From: Spirodela intermedia
Taxonomy: Eukaryota > Streptophyta > Magnoliopsida > Alismatales > Araceae
Reading direction: 5' to 3'
DNA length: 64,000 nt
Assembly: GCA_902729315.2 (NCBI GenBank)
Contig: LR746274.1
Span: 8,647,940-8,711,939, forward strand
Part shown: piece by piece, positions 50,801-61,830 of the stretch
Layout of the letters: every line of letters starts with the position of its first letter
Numbering within the stretch: the first letter of the stretch is position 1
The notes under the pieces: generated by a model
Database searches by the model: none
What the model saw: the letters and a program-made list of their open reading frames with translations, nothing else
Told to the model about the DNA's origin: nothing
Translations under genes and position numbers: made by a program

Positions 50801-53287
50801 CAACAAGCATCGGATCACTTGAGAAGTTAGAACATCTAAAATTGTAGGGTACAGACTTGCAAAATCTTCCAGATTCAATCAGTGGTCTTGTGAATTTGAG
50901 AAGGTTAAATGTGTCACACACAAAATTATAAAACCTTCCAAAGAGTATTAGATCACTTGAGAAGTTAGAACAACTAAAATTACAAGGTATAGAATTACAA
51001 AATCTTCTGGATTCAATTAGTGGTCTTGTGAACTTGATAAAGTTAGATATATCAAAGACAAAATTACAAAATCTTTCAATGAGCATCGGATCACTTGAGT
51101 AGTTAGAATACCTTTATTTAGAAAATAAAAAATTAAAAAATCTTTCAGATTCAATTAGTGGCCTTGTGAATTTGAGAAGGTTAAATGTGTCACACACAAA
51201 ATTACAAAATATTTCAACGAGCATCGGATCACTTGAGAAGTTAAAGCAACTAAATTTACAAGGTATAAAATTACAAAGTCTTCTAGATTCAATTAGTGGT
51301 CTTGTGAATTTGATAGAGTTAGATATGTCACAGACAAAGTTAATTTTTTTTCCAACAAGCATCAGATCACTTGAGAAGTTAGAACATCGAAAATTTGTAG
51401 GGTACACACTTGCATAATCTTTCAGATTCAATCAGTGGTCTTGTGAATTTGAGAAGGTTCAATGTGTCACACACAAAATTACAAAACCTTCAAATGAGCA
51501 TTGGATCACTTGAGAAGTTAGAACATCTAAATTTACAAGGTACGTAATTAAAAAATCTTCCAGATTCAATCAGTCATCTTATGAATTTGCTAGACTTAGA
51601 TATGTTACACATAAAATTACAGAACCTTTCAATGAGCACCGAATCACTTAAGACATTAGAACATCTTTATTTAGACAATACAAAATTACAAAATCTTCCA
51701 GATTCAATTAGTGACCTTGTGAATTTGACAGAGTTAGCTATGTCACACAAAATTTCAAAACCTTTCAACAAGCATCGGATCACTTGAGAAGTTGAAACAT
51801 CTTTATTTATAGGGTACATAATTATAAAATCTTCCATATGCAATCAGTGATATTTTGAATTTGATAAAGTTAGATATGTCACCGAGAAAATTAGAAAACC
51901 TTCCAATGAGCATCAGATCACGAGAGAAGCTAGAACATCTAAAATTACAAAGTATAGAATTAGAAAATCTTCCAGATCAATTAGTGGTTTTTAAATTTTT
52001 TAATATTAGATATTTCAGAGACAAAATTACAAAACCTTCCAACGAGCATCGGATCACTTGAGAAGTTAGAATATATTTATTTAGACAATACAAAATTACA
52101 AAATCTTCTAGATTAAATCAATGGCCTTGTGAATTTGAGAAGATGAAATGTATCATATATAAAATTACAAAACCTTCTAATGAGCATTGGATCACTTGAA
52201 AAGTTGGAACATCTTTATTTACTAGGTACAGAGTTAGAAAATCTTCTAGATTCAATCGGTGATCTTTTGAATTTGATAGAGTTAGATATGTCGCATAAAA
52301 AATTACAAAACCTTCCAATGGGCATCAAATCACTTGAGAAGTCAGAACATCTAAATTTGCAAGGTACATAATTAGAAAATCTTCCAAATTTAATTAGTGG
52401 TGTTGTGAATTTGATAGAGTTAGATATGTCACAGAAAAAATTACAAAACTTTCCAAAGAGCATCGAATCACTTGTAGAGTTGAAATATCTTTATATAGAA
52501 GGCACATACTTGCAAAATCTTTCAAATTCAATTAGTGATCTTGTGAATTTGAGAAGGTAAAATGTGTCACATACAAAATTAGAAAACCTTCTAACGAGCA
52601 TTGGATCACTTGAAAAGTTGGAACATATTTATTTACTATGTACATAATTAGAAAATCTTCTAGATTCAATCAGTGATCTTTTGAATTTGATAGAGTTAGA
52701 TATGTCACAGATAAAATTAGAAAACCTTCCAACGAGCATCAGATCACTTGAGAAGTCAGAACATCTAAATTTGCAGGGTACAAAATTCGAAAATCTCTTA
52801 GATTCAATTAGTAGTCTTGTGAATTTGATAGAGCTAGATATGTCACAGACAAAATCACAAAACCTTCGAAAGAACATCGGATCAGTTGAGAGGTTAGAAT
52901 ATCTTAATATGAAGAATACAAAATTACAAAAATCTTGTAGATTCGATTGGTGACCTTATGAATTTGACAGAGTTAGATATGTTACATATACAATTACAAA
53001 ATCTTCAAAAGAACATCGAATCACTTGGGAAGTTAGGATATTTTAATTTGAAGAATACAACTTATAAAATCTTTCAGATTCAATCGGTGGCCTTGTGAAT
53101 TTGATAGAGTTAGATATGACACAGACAAAATTACGAAACCTTCCAACGAGCCTCGAATTACTTGAGAAGCTAGAACATCTTTATTTACAATGTACAAAAT
53201 TATAAAATCTTTCAAATTCATTTGGTGGCCTTATGAATTTGATAGAGTTAGATGTGTCATGGAAAAAATTACAAAACTTTTTAAAGA
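47888..53287 (+). pseudogene. Decayed continuation of the NLR1 LRR region
   Basis: Past the TAG the same LRR pattern can be read in pieces of up to about 85 codons (48362-48622, 48638-48898, 49377-49610, 51166-51417, 52681-52953), with stops or shifts between. Residues at the LxxLPxxIxxLxxLxxLxL positions remain recognisable, so this was coding sequence before decay. No other domain and no terminal cap could be read at the right end. Confidence 0.85.
48166..48993 (+). repeat. Three nearly identical 276-bp higher-order LRR units
   Basis: Units at 48166-48441, 48442-48717 and 48718-48993 each hold four 69-base LRR units and agree at nearly every base by eye. One visible difference is AATAACATCGG in the first against AATAGCATCGG in the others. 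A fourth, diverged copy starts at 48994. This points to very recent unequal exchange or replication slippage in a part that no longer codes. Confidence 0.95.
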
Positions 53288-54200
53288 GTTGGATTTCCTT
53301 GGCATGATTTCTTATTGTATGTTTCCATTAATTATAGGATTCCTTCAATTACAAATATCTTCTGGTAATGGTACCTTGAAAGACTAGTCAACCAGGTTCA
53401 GTGGAAAGAGGCAAAGGGTTGTAAAGGGTAGAAACTATATGGGTAGATCAGCAGACTAGTGAGGTAACATAGGCATGATGCATAGAAGTTCACTATACTA
53501 ATATATATTTCCTTGTTAGAATATTCATTGTTCTAGTGGCCTAATGTTAACCTTGTTGTATCTCTTCGTGGACCCAACTTCTTTACTTAATTGAAGAGAA
53601 TTATGTGCTTTTTTCATGACTCTTCATTTGCCCTTTCAGAATGCTGGGTTTTCTTCCTCATTCCCTAGTATGGCCTATTATTTTTGTGGATGCTTTGCTT
53701 GTCTCAATTAGGCTGTGTTACCAATAGTATGTGCTTAAACAGATTTAGCTTGCAGCCTCTAGGTTTAAGAATGTAATTTATTTTCTCATAATAGCATGAG
53801 TTTTCCTCATAAAATCATTATTTTGGCGTCATCACTCCTGTCCATCCATTCACATTTTAGTTGGTGGCTAAGGATCTAGCCCCCAAATAGTCTGATTTAA
53901 GATGGTTTACTGTTTAGTATAGTGGAAGGACTAATTTTCCGTAATAATATGGGTGCTAACCTTTTCTTCTTCTTCTTCCCTGTAGAAACAAAAATGCATT
54001 CCTATGGAAGATCTTGCAGTAGAATTCAAGCTACGCACCCAGGTCTTTATGGCAATCTCTTCATTTATTGAACTCTATCTTTGGAGGTCTCGCTCTTTGA
54101 TTTTTATGCACCTTAAGGACCGGACGAGTAGTAGCATTAATAATAGTTTCTGAAATTGGAAAATCGTTATCCATGGAGATGAAAAAAAGAATGCTGAGTG
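53287..54200 (+). pseudogene. DDRGK1 fragment A: intron 5 end, exon 6 copy, intron 6 start
   Basis: From TTGGATTTCCTTGGCATGAT on, the sequence follows DDRGK1 from about 40665. It skips part of the intron and reaches a 57-base copy of exon 6 at 53986-54042 with intact acceptor (CCTGTAG) and donor (AG|GTCTTT). The copied exon still reads in frame (KQKCIPMEDLAVEFKLRTQ) with Leu to Met and Ala to Val changes. Flanking exons are not in place, so it cannot make the protein. Confidence 0.9.
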
Positions 54201-54569
54201 GAGTCATTCCTGGTGCTTCCGGCTCTGATCCTCCCACATAGAGCTTTAGTGATATCGCCAGATGATAGCAACTGGTAGAAGGAATTGTCAGAACAGACTA
54301 ATCATGATGAGGAATAATTCTATTTGTCGCTTTAACTAAACATGAATAAAAAGTAGTATTTTATCAGTCATTGTGGAGTTCCGAAATCATGATTTGTCAA
54401 GGGAAAAAATACATCAGTTGGGTCAATACAAAAAAAATGAAGAGTGAGTTATAAGTAACTAAATATAGCAAATATTAAATTTTCCTCATCATATTATTTA
54501 TGAAAAATTAGAAATTTTCAATTGATTGAAAAGGGTTCCTTTAGACTTGCCTGAAATTTACTTGATTAG

Positions 54570-55562
54570 GCTTCTTTGTTGCATAATATTCATTGTTCTC
54601 GCAATATAACAGAAATAAAAATTTATTTCTGTGTAAATTTCATTTTTTTCTGGTGAACTTCTACTTTGGGTAGTGGGAATAGTGCCAAGCTTTTATGAAA
54701 ACTGACCTCGTCACTGTATCCTGTTTTTCACCAGGAGGGAACAACTAGTAAGGCATGCTGCAACACGTTGGATGTGACAAAGGCTAGCTTCTGTAGGTTC
54801 ATCATGCTCGCCAAGCTCGCCTATTTCAGCAGTCCAATTGCAAGGTGTCTACCTTTCTTCTTGAACTTCAAAAATTGCCTTAAATTTTTATCATTATCTT
54901 TTTATCATAAAATGTGGTCATCTCATGTTTGTTTTAAATATCACCCCTGTAGTTTGTTCTTGTTTCGTTTTTCCAATAAATCATTCTCTTAGATTACATT
55001 GTAAGGCAGTAAAAGCTGCTGTTGATTAGGACTTGAGAAATTTTCAAACATTGGAATTCTTTTGTTTCATCAACATGATTTCTATAAACACTTCTTGTCC
55101 TTGGCACCCAGGGTTGCCTTATTTAGCACCCAACCAGATATTGGGACCTTATTTTCAGCCTGCGCTACCAACTGAGCTATAATGAGTTGGACATTTTTGA
55201 GCTACATTTCCCGTATTGTCTCTACTTATCTGTCACATGATTGGAATATGGAAATGTTCAATGGAGTGGTAGATCATAGATGATTTGCTTCAATCAGAAT
55301 AAAAATCTTTATTATCAGCAAGTAATACTTCAGATGAACATCATCCTTGGACTACGTCAACTAGTGGTATTCACTGGACTCCATGGTGCATTTATTTGCA
55401 TTTTAGTTTTGGTTAATTTTGTTGTGACCCTATTTCGCTGTCTATTTTTCATGTAAATCTATTTGAATATTTTTAATTTTTTTTTGGTCCAAGCCATATG
55501 TGGATATCCTTGTGTTGTATTCCTTGAAATTTGACAACATAGAGTAGAATGTCGAAGGGTAG
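54570..55562 (+). pseudogene. DDRGK1 fragment B: intron 1 end, exon 2 copy, intron 2
   Basis: This follows DDRGK1 from about 37700 to 39310 with internal deletions. The exon 2 copy (54735-54844) has lost the first base register at the acceptor (ACCAG|GAGGGAAC) and reads into TGA after the CGTTGGATG position. The copy then runs through intron 2 until GTCGAAGGGTAGG at about 55562, where unrelated sequence is inserted. Confidence 0.88.
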
Positions 55563-57345
55563 GTGATAAGTCTTCAATATCATGAGTTAATAATTAGTAA
55601 ATAATATAGTTTTAGCTTTAACTCATGATAAATAAAATTATATTTATGTTCAATTGTGAAAAGTGGTTTTCAATTGATTAATGTGAATTTTTAGCTAATT
55701 ATGTGATTTTATGCAAGTTTATATGATTTTTATAGTCCTATTTTTATGATAAATGAAGAAAAAGAAATTAAATAAAAATATAGCAAAATGAGGAGGGACT
55801 CGCCAGCCAACTAGGCCCGCAAGTGGGTCGGAAGCACAGTCGGGGGGGGGGCCGTGAGCAAGGGCTCGAGCAGCTAAGACCGATGGGGGCACGCGTGCAC
55901 CGCTCCCCTTCCATGTCACCAGTGGCCAGCCAGCTATGGGGCAAGGAGCAGTCGTACACGCAAGATTAAGGGACTCGTTGCCTGAAAATCTAACATTACT
56001 ATATATTCGTCCAAAATTTTGACGTACAATCGATGTGGGACTAAACCCACGTCACACCTTTCCCAAAAGGTTTCATTCATTTTAATACCTAAACTACCCC
56101 TTCTCTATAACAGATATATAGCATGATGATGTCACTAAATAATGGTATTAAAGTACTTATTTTAATCTCTCTCATGTAGGTGGGCAACCAGCGTGGGTTT
56201 GAATCCTTCTAGAGCCAAAACTCATATTTTTATCTGATTAAATCACAACTTTCCTGCAGAGTGTCGGCAAAGGATTCAGTCGCCAGAATCACTGGAACAG
56301 CTAGCAAAGATCTCGTCAACGCGATTTGCAGAGCATTCTTACTAAAATTACCGAATGATTTGCGATAAAAGGATCGCGAATCCATCGAGTAAACTATCTC
56401 TGATTGATCGACGAACAAGCCGTCGTTGGGAAGAGGACGGTTCGTCGGAGACGAGTCGCCACCTCTTGAGAGCGTACCAGATGCGATGAAGAGCCTCCTC
56501 TTACTGTGCGGACCTGAGGATGAAGCTCCTTGACATGTACCCCACCTCTATCAAGCTCCTTGACATGCACCCCACCTCTATTAGGTTGCAGCCACCGAAG
56601 AGCCGCAAAGTTGCTGTTTTTCCGCTCTACCGGGTGACAACTACCGGAGACGACTCGACGACCAATTTCATTAATCTCTAGACTTCCCGAGAAGATCTAG
56701 AGATTGCCTACGACGTCCTTGTCCAAGGAGAACCTTCGAGGCAGTAGACACTGCAACACGATCTTCTCGAACACTTAGAATTTCAATGCATCGCTAACGC
56801 ATTGTCGCCGCGATGTTGGAACTCTGTTTTCCTGCTTTCAACTTAATTTTTGCTTCATTTAGTGATAATTTTTTTGTGATTTAAATTTACCCAAGTACTC
56901 TTTATTCAATTACGATTCTTCTGACTTTTACATATCTCAATTTGATCAATTAAATCATCTGTAATCACTTACGTAAGAATCACCGGGCAAAACTCTACTT
57001 CTACTTGATTGGCGTTCGTTGGGTGCTGACGTCATCCTGACATTCGCACCCTTATTTCCCTTTTTTGTGATTTTTAAATATATTTCATTTTTATTTATTA
57101 GTATAAAATTCAAAAAAAATCTGTATTCTATGTGGAAAATTCTAAAAAATTACCAGATATTATATTACATCCCTATGATTGACCTAGAAAATTCCCACTA
57201 TTTTTGGAATTTTTTTAAAAATTATAATTGATATATTTATTTAGAAATACTTCTAAATATTAAAAAATTGGTATTTTGTAGTTTTATAAATTTTAAATTT
57301 GCATAATTTACTATGCAACGACTAAGTCACGTCAGCAGATTATTA
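55563..57345. mobile_element. Insertion of about 1.8 kb in the DDRGK1 intron 2 copy
   Basis: The copied intron 2 is interrupted here. It resumes at about 57346 with TTATTTTGTATAATGGAAG, corresponding to the source bases just before exon 3. The insert has no match elsewhere in the window. It starts near TGATAAGTCTTC, ends near GTCAGCA, contains a GC-rich block (55800-55960) and a GATGTGGGACT..ACGTCACA segment (56030-56060) of the kind seen in plant LTRs, and has no recognisable protein. A solo LTR or a non-autonomous retroelement is the best guess. A clear target-site duplication was not seen. Confidence 0.5.
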
Positions 57346-58029
57346 TTTTGTATAATGGAAGTTGCAGAGACCACTGTTGAATGTGATGAGGACGATCCTG
57401 ATGCCACAAGGGCAATAATTGGTATAATATAGACTCTCTTCTCTCTCCCTATCTAAAAAATTATTTTTTATTTTGTTGTAATTTTAGGATAGAAGGTAGA
57501 AGAAATATAAGAGACTGACAACTCTCTTGTTTTAAAGCTTTCTGCTTTTATCAATCCATGGTTATTTTGTTCTGATGAAAGATCTGTTAAGGCTTCATTC
57601 CCCTGTAAAATAGTGCCAATTAGTTTCTTTTTGTGCTATTGACTGTTGCAGATAGTTTTTCATCGCATCTGATAAATGATGGTCAACAGCTAATAGAGAT
57701 TTATCAGTGATGTGATTTAATAAATGTTGACCTACACGTTATCAACTATTATTTTTCCTACTCTTCGTGTAGATCTTATCAGTTTTACCATCATGAAGTT
57801 TTGGATTTCTTTGGCATGGGTTCTTCATTGTCTATCTCAATTAATTATAGGCGTCTTTCCATTACAAGTTTTTTCTGGTAATGGGTGTCTTGAAAGACTA
57901 GCCAGTCAACTTTAGTGGAAAAAGGCAAACTTTTATTCCTTAACACCCCATGTACTTACTGATTTGGCTCAACCATTTTTCCCAGATTCATGGAAGGTGA
58001 GACCACATTATTCTGTGAGATCACAGTGC
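57346..58029 (+). pseudogene. DDRGK1 fragment C: exon 3 start and intron 5 copy
   Basis: GCAGAGACCACTGTTGAATG (about 57364) copies the beginning of DDRGK1 exon 3, which reads GCAGAGACTGCCGTTGAAAG. After about 50 bases the match breaks. From about 57490 the sequence follows intron 5 (source about 40360-40900), so exons 4 and 5 have been deleted. The fragment ends at CCTCCCATATTGT. It continues fragment B once the 1.8-kb insert is ignored. Confidence 0.85.
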
Positions 58030-59345
58030 GTCAATCACCTCCCATATTGTTCTCTCCTAATTTTCATCTTGCCCGGATGTCTCAGCTAATTTTTTGGAGC
58101 CCTGGTTAATTTTCCATATCACTGTTTCTATTCCTAACAGTTGAACTAGCTGAAATATGCCTTTCTTTGTTTGAATTTTAATCAATTCTAGCGCAGATTT
58201 AACTTGTGGCACAAACATTATGTTTAAAACTGCTCATTGAATGTAACCAAGGTATTGGTATTCGGAGGGGGTTCCTTAGCACTTAGCCGCAATTTACTGG
58301 ATGAAGTTTCTTTGTTTCATACTATTCACTTGTTTCACAGTAAAATGAATTTTGATTTTTTTTGTAATTTTTTTTTAACTTTTATGAAAACTAGCCTTGC
58401 CACTTTCTCCTATTTTTCGCCTAGAGGGAACAAGTAGTACGACATGCAGCAACATGTCAGGTGTGACGGAGGCCAGATTCTGCAGGTTCATCAAGCTCGG
58501 CAAGCTCATCTGTTTCAGCCGTTCTGGTTGCAAGGTACCTACTTTTTTTTTTCATGACTTTTGAAAATTGCCTGAAATTTTTGTTCTTATAATTACTTTC
58601 AGAAATCTGTAGCCGTTTTTTTTTTGTTTTAAATATCAACTCTGTACTTTGTTCTCGTTTTCTGTTCAATAAACTAATCTGGTAGATTACGTTGTAAAGC
58701 AGTAAAAGTCGCAGTTGATCAGTACTCTATCAATCTTGCAATATTGGAATCGCTTTGTTTCACCAACATTTTTGTCCTCAGCACCCAGTTTACTTTATTT
58801 AGTAGCACTCGACCAGCTATTTGGGGCTCTGTTATTTCACCCTACACTTGTTCATGTCGTCTTTGAGCTGGAGTCACGGAATGTGCTGCTTTTTTATCAC
58901 ATATGGGTTAAAGTAAATATCTGCTAGCTTACCTATTCATCCACACCATTTTTCTTAATTCCAAATAGATTATAAAATAGACAGGATATGGGATCAATGC
59001 TTCAATATTGTGGTTTTTAAACCTGAGGGGTTGACTAAAATTTTGGTTTGATGTGAATGGTCAAATTATAGCAGATTACTATCAAACCGAATTTCTTTCC
59101 ACTTGCTCTGAGTTAAATCAAGGTTGTTGGTAATGCTGCCTTGCAAACTTACAAATCAGGTAATGATTTTTGGCCAGTGAATGGTGGAATTCCTTTGCTT
59201 TTTCTTTCAAGAACTGAGAGCTTGGCCTTTGTGCTTTAGAAACTGTTCCTGACCCCAGAATAAATATTCTGAGCTACATCAAGGTGGTTTTCCTTCTCTT
59301 TCGTTGTTTTACTGTGGAATGTTTTTTCTCACTCATTAATTTGCC
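58030..59345 (+). pseudogene. DDRGK1 fragment D: intron 1, exon 2 copy, intron 2, tail of exon 5
   Basis: It begins with TCTCCTAATTTTCATCTTGC, copied from just after exon 1, so it is a second, separate copy of the gene's 5' half. The exon 2 copy is at 58425-58534 and has a TGA after the GCAACATGTCAGG segment. Intron 2 follows with deletions. At about 59276 the text joins the end of exon 5 and its donor (ACATCAAGGTGGTTTTCCTT). No copy here retains exon 1, 7 or 8 coding sequence. Confidence 0.88.
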
Positions 59346-59642
59346 TTGAAATTCTCATCTCTTGGGATGGCCACGTAAGCTGATGATATCAACCCACAGT
59401 TTTTTATGAATTGAATAAAAATTAAAATTAAAATTCTCATAAATATACATTTTCTTTTTTTGATTTTTTTTTAATAACAGTACAAAAGGAAGGAGGGGAT
59501 CTTTCGAAATATTCGTCTCATACCTACTAAAAATCAGGTGGATTACTCTTGGCAGCACTTGGAGGGCAACCACAGACGAGTCAGGTGGACGACTCTTAGC
59601 AGCACACACCCGGGCACCCGTTTCTCTCTGTTCTCTATTCTA

Positions 59643-59645
<3 letters not shown>

Positions 59646-59680
<35 letters not shown>

Positions 59681-59713
59681 TGTTTGTCTGTCTGTCTGTC
59701 TGTCTCCCTCTCC

Positions 59714-59788
<75 letters not shown>
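59646..59788 (+). repeat. (CT)n/(TGTC)n compound microsatellite
   Basis: CT and TGTC units totalling about 140 bases lie upstream of the first broken NLR start. Shorter tracts with the same CT/TGTC makeup occur before the other NLR copies (59960-59992, 60969-61009, 61651-61688, 61770-61790), so the tract appears to belong to the NLR leader. Confidence 0.9.
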
Positions 59789-59790
<2 letters not shown>

Positions 59791-60106
59791 ATGTATACGC
59801 TCAACTTAGGAAAGAACGGTCAATGAAGCACGAGAGAGAGAAGAGGATTGTCCACCCAGAGAGATATTCTGCGGGCAAGGTGAGCTAGTTTATGAATTTC
59901 AAAATCTATGACAGATGACTTGGTCAGCCTGACACATACTTTACTCTGTCCACTTCTTCCTCTCTCTGTCTCTCTGTCTGTCTCTCTCTCTTAATATGGG
60001 GGAAAGAGGTCTCAAGTGGGTTTACTCCCCTCGACAGACGTTCACCAGCGGCATCCTCTTCTCTCTCTCCTCTAGCCCGGAGGAGCCACCGTCCTGTTCT
60101 TCGGGC

Positions 60107-60336
60107 ATGGCAAAATGGATATTCGCTGAGATTGTTACAGAAGCTGCAGTAGTAAGGCTGATAGATGGCGTCCCTTTCCTTAGTGGGCAGAGGCGTGGCG
60201 TGGATCATGAATAAGCGTGCCTTAAGAGAAGATCCCATCCGGCAGGTGCCCCGTCACCATCGCGGATCTGGTGAAGAGGGTCAACAACAACTTTCATGAC
60301 ATTGGAGCCGCTCAAAGAGTCCAGTATGTTATATTC
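60107..60336 (+). pseudogene. Broken NLR N-terminus (copy psi-1)
   Basis: Starts with GGCATGGCAAAATGG in the same leader context as NLR2 (CCGGAGGAGCCACCGTCCTG). It follows the NLR2 N-terminal codons with indels, contains GCCTTAAGAGAAGATCCCAT, then jumps past the P-loop to GAGGGTCAACAACAACTTTC and CCAGTATGTTATATT. A stop (GAATAA) appears after about 35 codons. At about 60336 the NLR sequence ends and a copy of the DDRGK1 3' flank begins. Confidence 0.85.
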
Positions 60337-60415
60337 CAATGCTAACTAACCCAACCCAATGAACTTAGAGAATAGAATACATGATCAATACGTGTGAGAC
60401 AAGTTAATTGTCTTT
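60337..60415 (+). other. Copy of the DDRGK1 3' flanking sequence
   Basis: CTAACCCAACCCAATGAA, AGAGAATAGAATACATGATC and AATACGTGTGAGACAAGTT repeat the bases just after the DDRGK1 stop codon (about 43170-43235). This shows that the unit duplicated in the cluster included the end of DDRGK1 as well as the NLR. Confidence 0.85.
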
Positions 60416-60749
60416 CAAATAGAATTGGAACATTGAAGGAGTGGCCACCTGGTGGGGGAGGGCTAGAGAGAGAGAAATAGAGAGGAGGGGATATATAGCT
60501 AGCAATGTTCCCTACCATAAGAACGGGATGGTAATATAGAGAGAGAGAGAGGGGGGATGAGAAGGAGAGAGATACTACTGTAGATTGGTAATAAAAGTAA
60601 GTTCTTGGCTGTTGGCAAGCGTTAATATGAACGTGCTAGTTTGAGTCAAGTTGGGCGATTATTATTGAGGCCCGAAATTAGTGAACTTGTGGAAGCCGTT
60701 GACACCGTTAATGGCGGCGCACTGCTAGTAACATCCGTAACGGAGACAA
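60416..60749. other. Spacer between broken NLR copies
   Basis: GA-rich and mixed sequence with no supportable gene. Short GA runs occur at 60463-60484 and 60536-60552. Confidence 0.5.
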
Positions 60750-60965
60750 CGGTGAGTTAGGTCCTACTTGCCACGTGTGCGGCCTGCGTTGTGTTGTCCA
60801 GCTGGGAAGTACGACCCCACAGGTATGGTCGTAATCGTTGACGGTGGTGGCGGCTGCCGCTCAGATGACGGCGGACAATTGGGGAATCTCTCGGCAGCCG
60901 GAGGATGAGTGGCAGAGGCTTCTCCCCGCGTTATCTTCTTTTCCACGTTATCTCTACGTCAGCGT

Positions 60966-61012
<47 letters not shown>

Positions 61013-61174
61013 GTGTGTTCTATGATTGGGTTTGACCTGGAGAGTATCTCAAGTGGGTTACCCTTACTCTCGTCCATAGGCATACACCAGAGGCATCCAT
61101 TTCCCTCTTACTCTCTTTCTCAGCCTATCTTTCTCTCCTCTAAACCGCAGGAGCCACCGCCCCGTTCTTCTGGC

Positions 61175-61375
61175 ATGGCGATAGCCGGATGTCTCACGGG
61201 AATAGGCCTAGGTTTAGGGGATCCTCTCATTCCTACTAGGGAGAGGTGTGGAGTGGCTCAGGGATCTCGTCCCGTGCTTCAGAGAAGACCCCGTCCGGCC
61301 GGTCCGCGTCTCCACTGCGGATCTGGTCGGAGTGGAGCAAATCGAGGGCTATATGAGGCAGATCAGGGATTTCCT
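61175..61375 (+). pseudogene. Broken NLR N-terminus (copy psi-2)
   Basis: Opens with ATGGCGATAGCCGGATGTCT, nearly identical to the start of NLR1, after a leader that copies 43345-43702. About 54 bases are missing after GGGAATAGGC and the frame shifts. The rest matches NLR1 to ATGAGGCAGATCAGGGATTT (encoding the residues before the P-loop), then switches to unrelated CT-rich sequence. No NB-ARC or LRR part follows. Confidence 0.88.
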
Positions 61376-61830
61376 TTCTCTGCGTTTGCTTCTCTCTTCC
61401 TCGATTCCTCTCTCTTTCTATCCAAGTAAATATCTTAGCCAAATGTTTGTTATTAAATCTACGTGGCCAGGTCAAAGCTGAAAACTAACGGACGTCAATC
61501 AGCTGGCACCAGCTCCCCAGGCCATAATGTTCGCGACGAAATCTAACGGAGAGTCAATCATCGGACCGCCCGCTTGTAGAAAGAGAGAGAGATGTATCCA
61601 CCCTTTCATCCATCTTGCAAAAATAGAAGAGAGAGGAGCGTCAGCATCGACTCTCTCTCTCTCTCTCTCTCTCTCGCTCTCACTCTCTATTAATATGTGC
61701 GAAAGAGAACTCAAGCGGGTGACTCTCCTCCACAGACATGCATCAGCGGCCTCCTCTTCTCTGTCTGCCCGTCTGTCTGTCTGTCTGTCTCTCCTCTTAC
61801 CCGGAGGAGCCACCGTCCTGTTCTTCAGGC

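Larger units (their letters stand above)
45272..53287 (+). repeat. LRR-encoding tandem array, 69-bp units, about 8 kb
   Basis: Units of 69 bases (23 codons) are arranged mostly as 138-base pairs of two types. The first 38 (45272-47887) are in frame and form the LRR region of NLR1. About 78 more (47888-53287) carry on without a gap but contain stops and small indels. The type changes along the array: homogeneous to about 47.9 kb; 276-base higher-order units at 48.1-49.0 kb; mixed to about 50.4 kb; then a diverged type with ATCACTTGAGAAGTTAGAAC to the right end. At about 53287 it switches abruptly to sequence copied from DDRGK1 intron 5. Confidence 0.95.

Noticed and set aside
55163..55182. tRNA-like A-box (AGCTCAGTTGGTAGCGC on the minus strand)
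   Set aside because: Only the first part of a tRNA can be read. The acceptor stem, anticodon arm and B-box do not follow. It seems to be a short insert or chance match at a deletion junction in the DDRGK1 copy.
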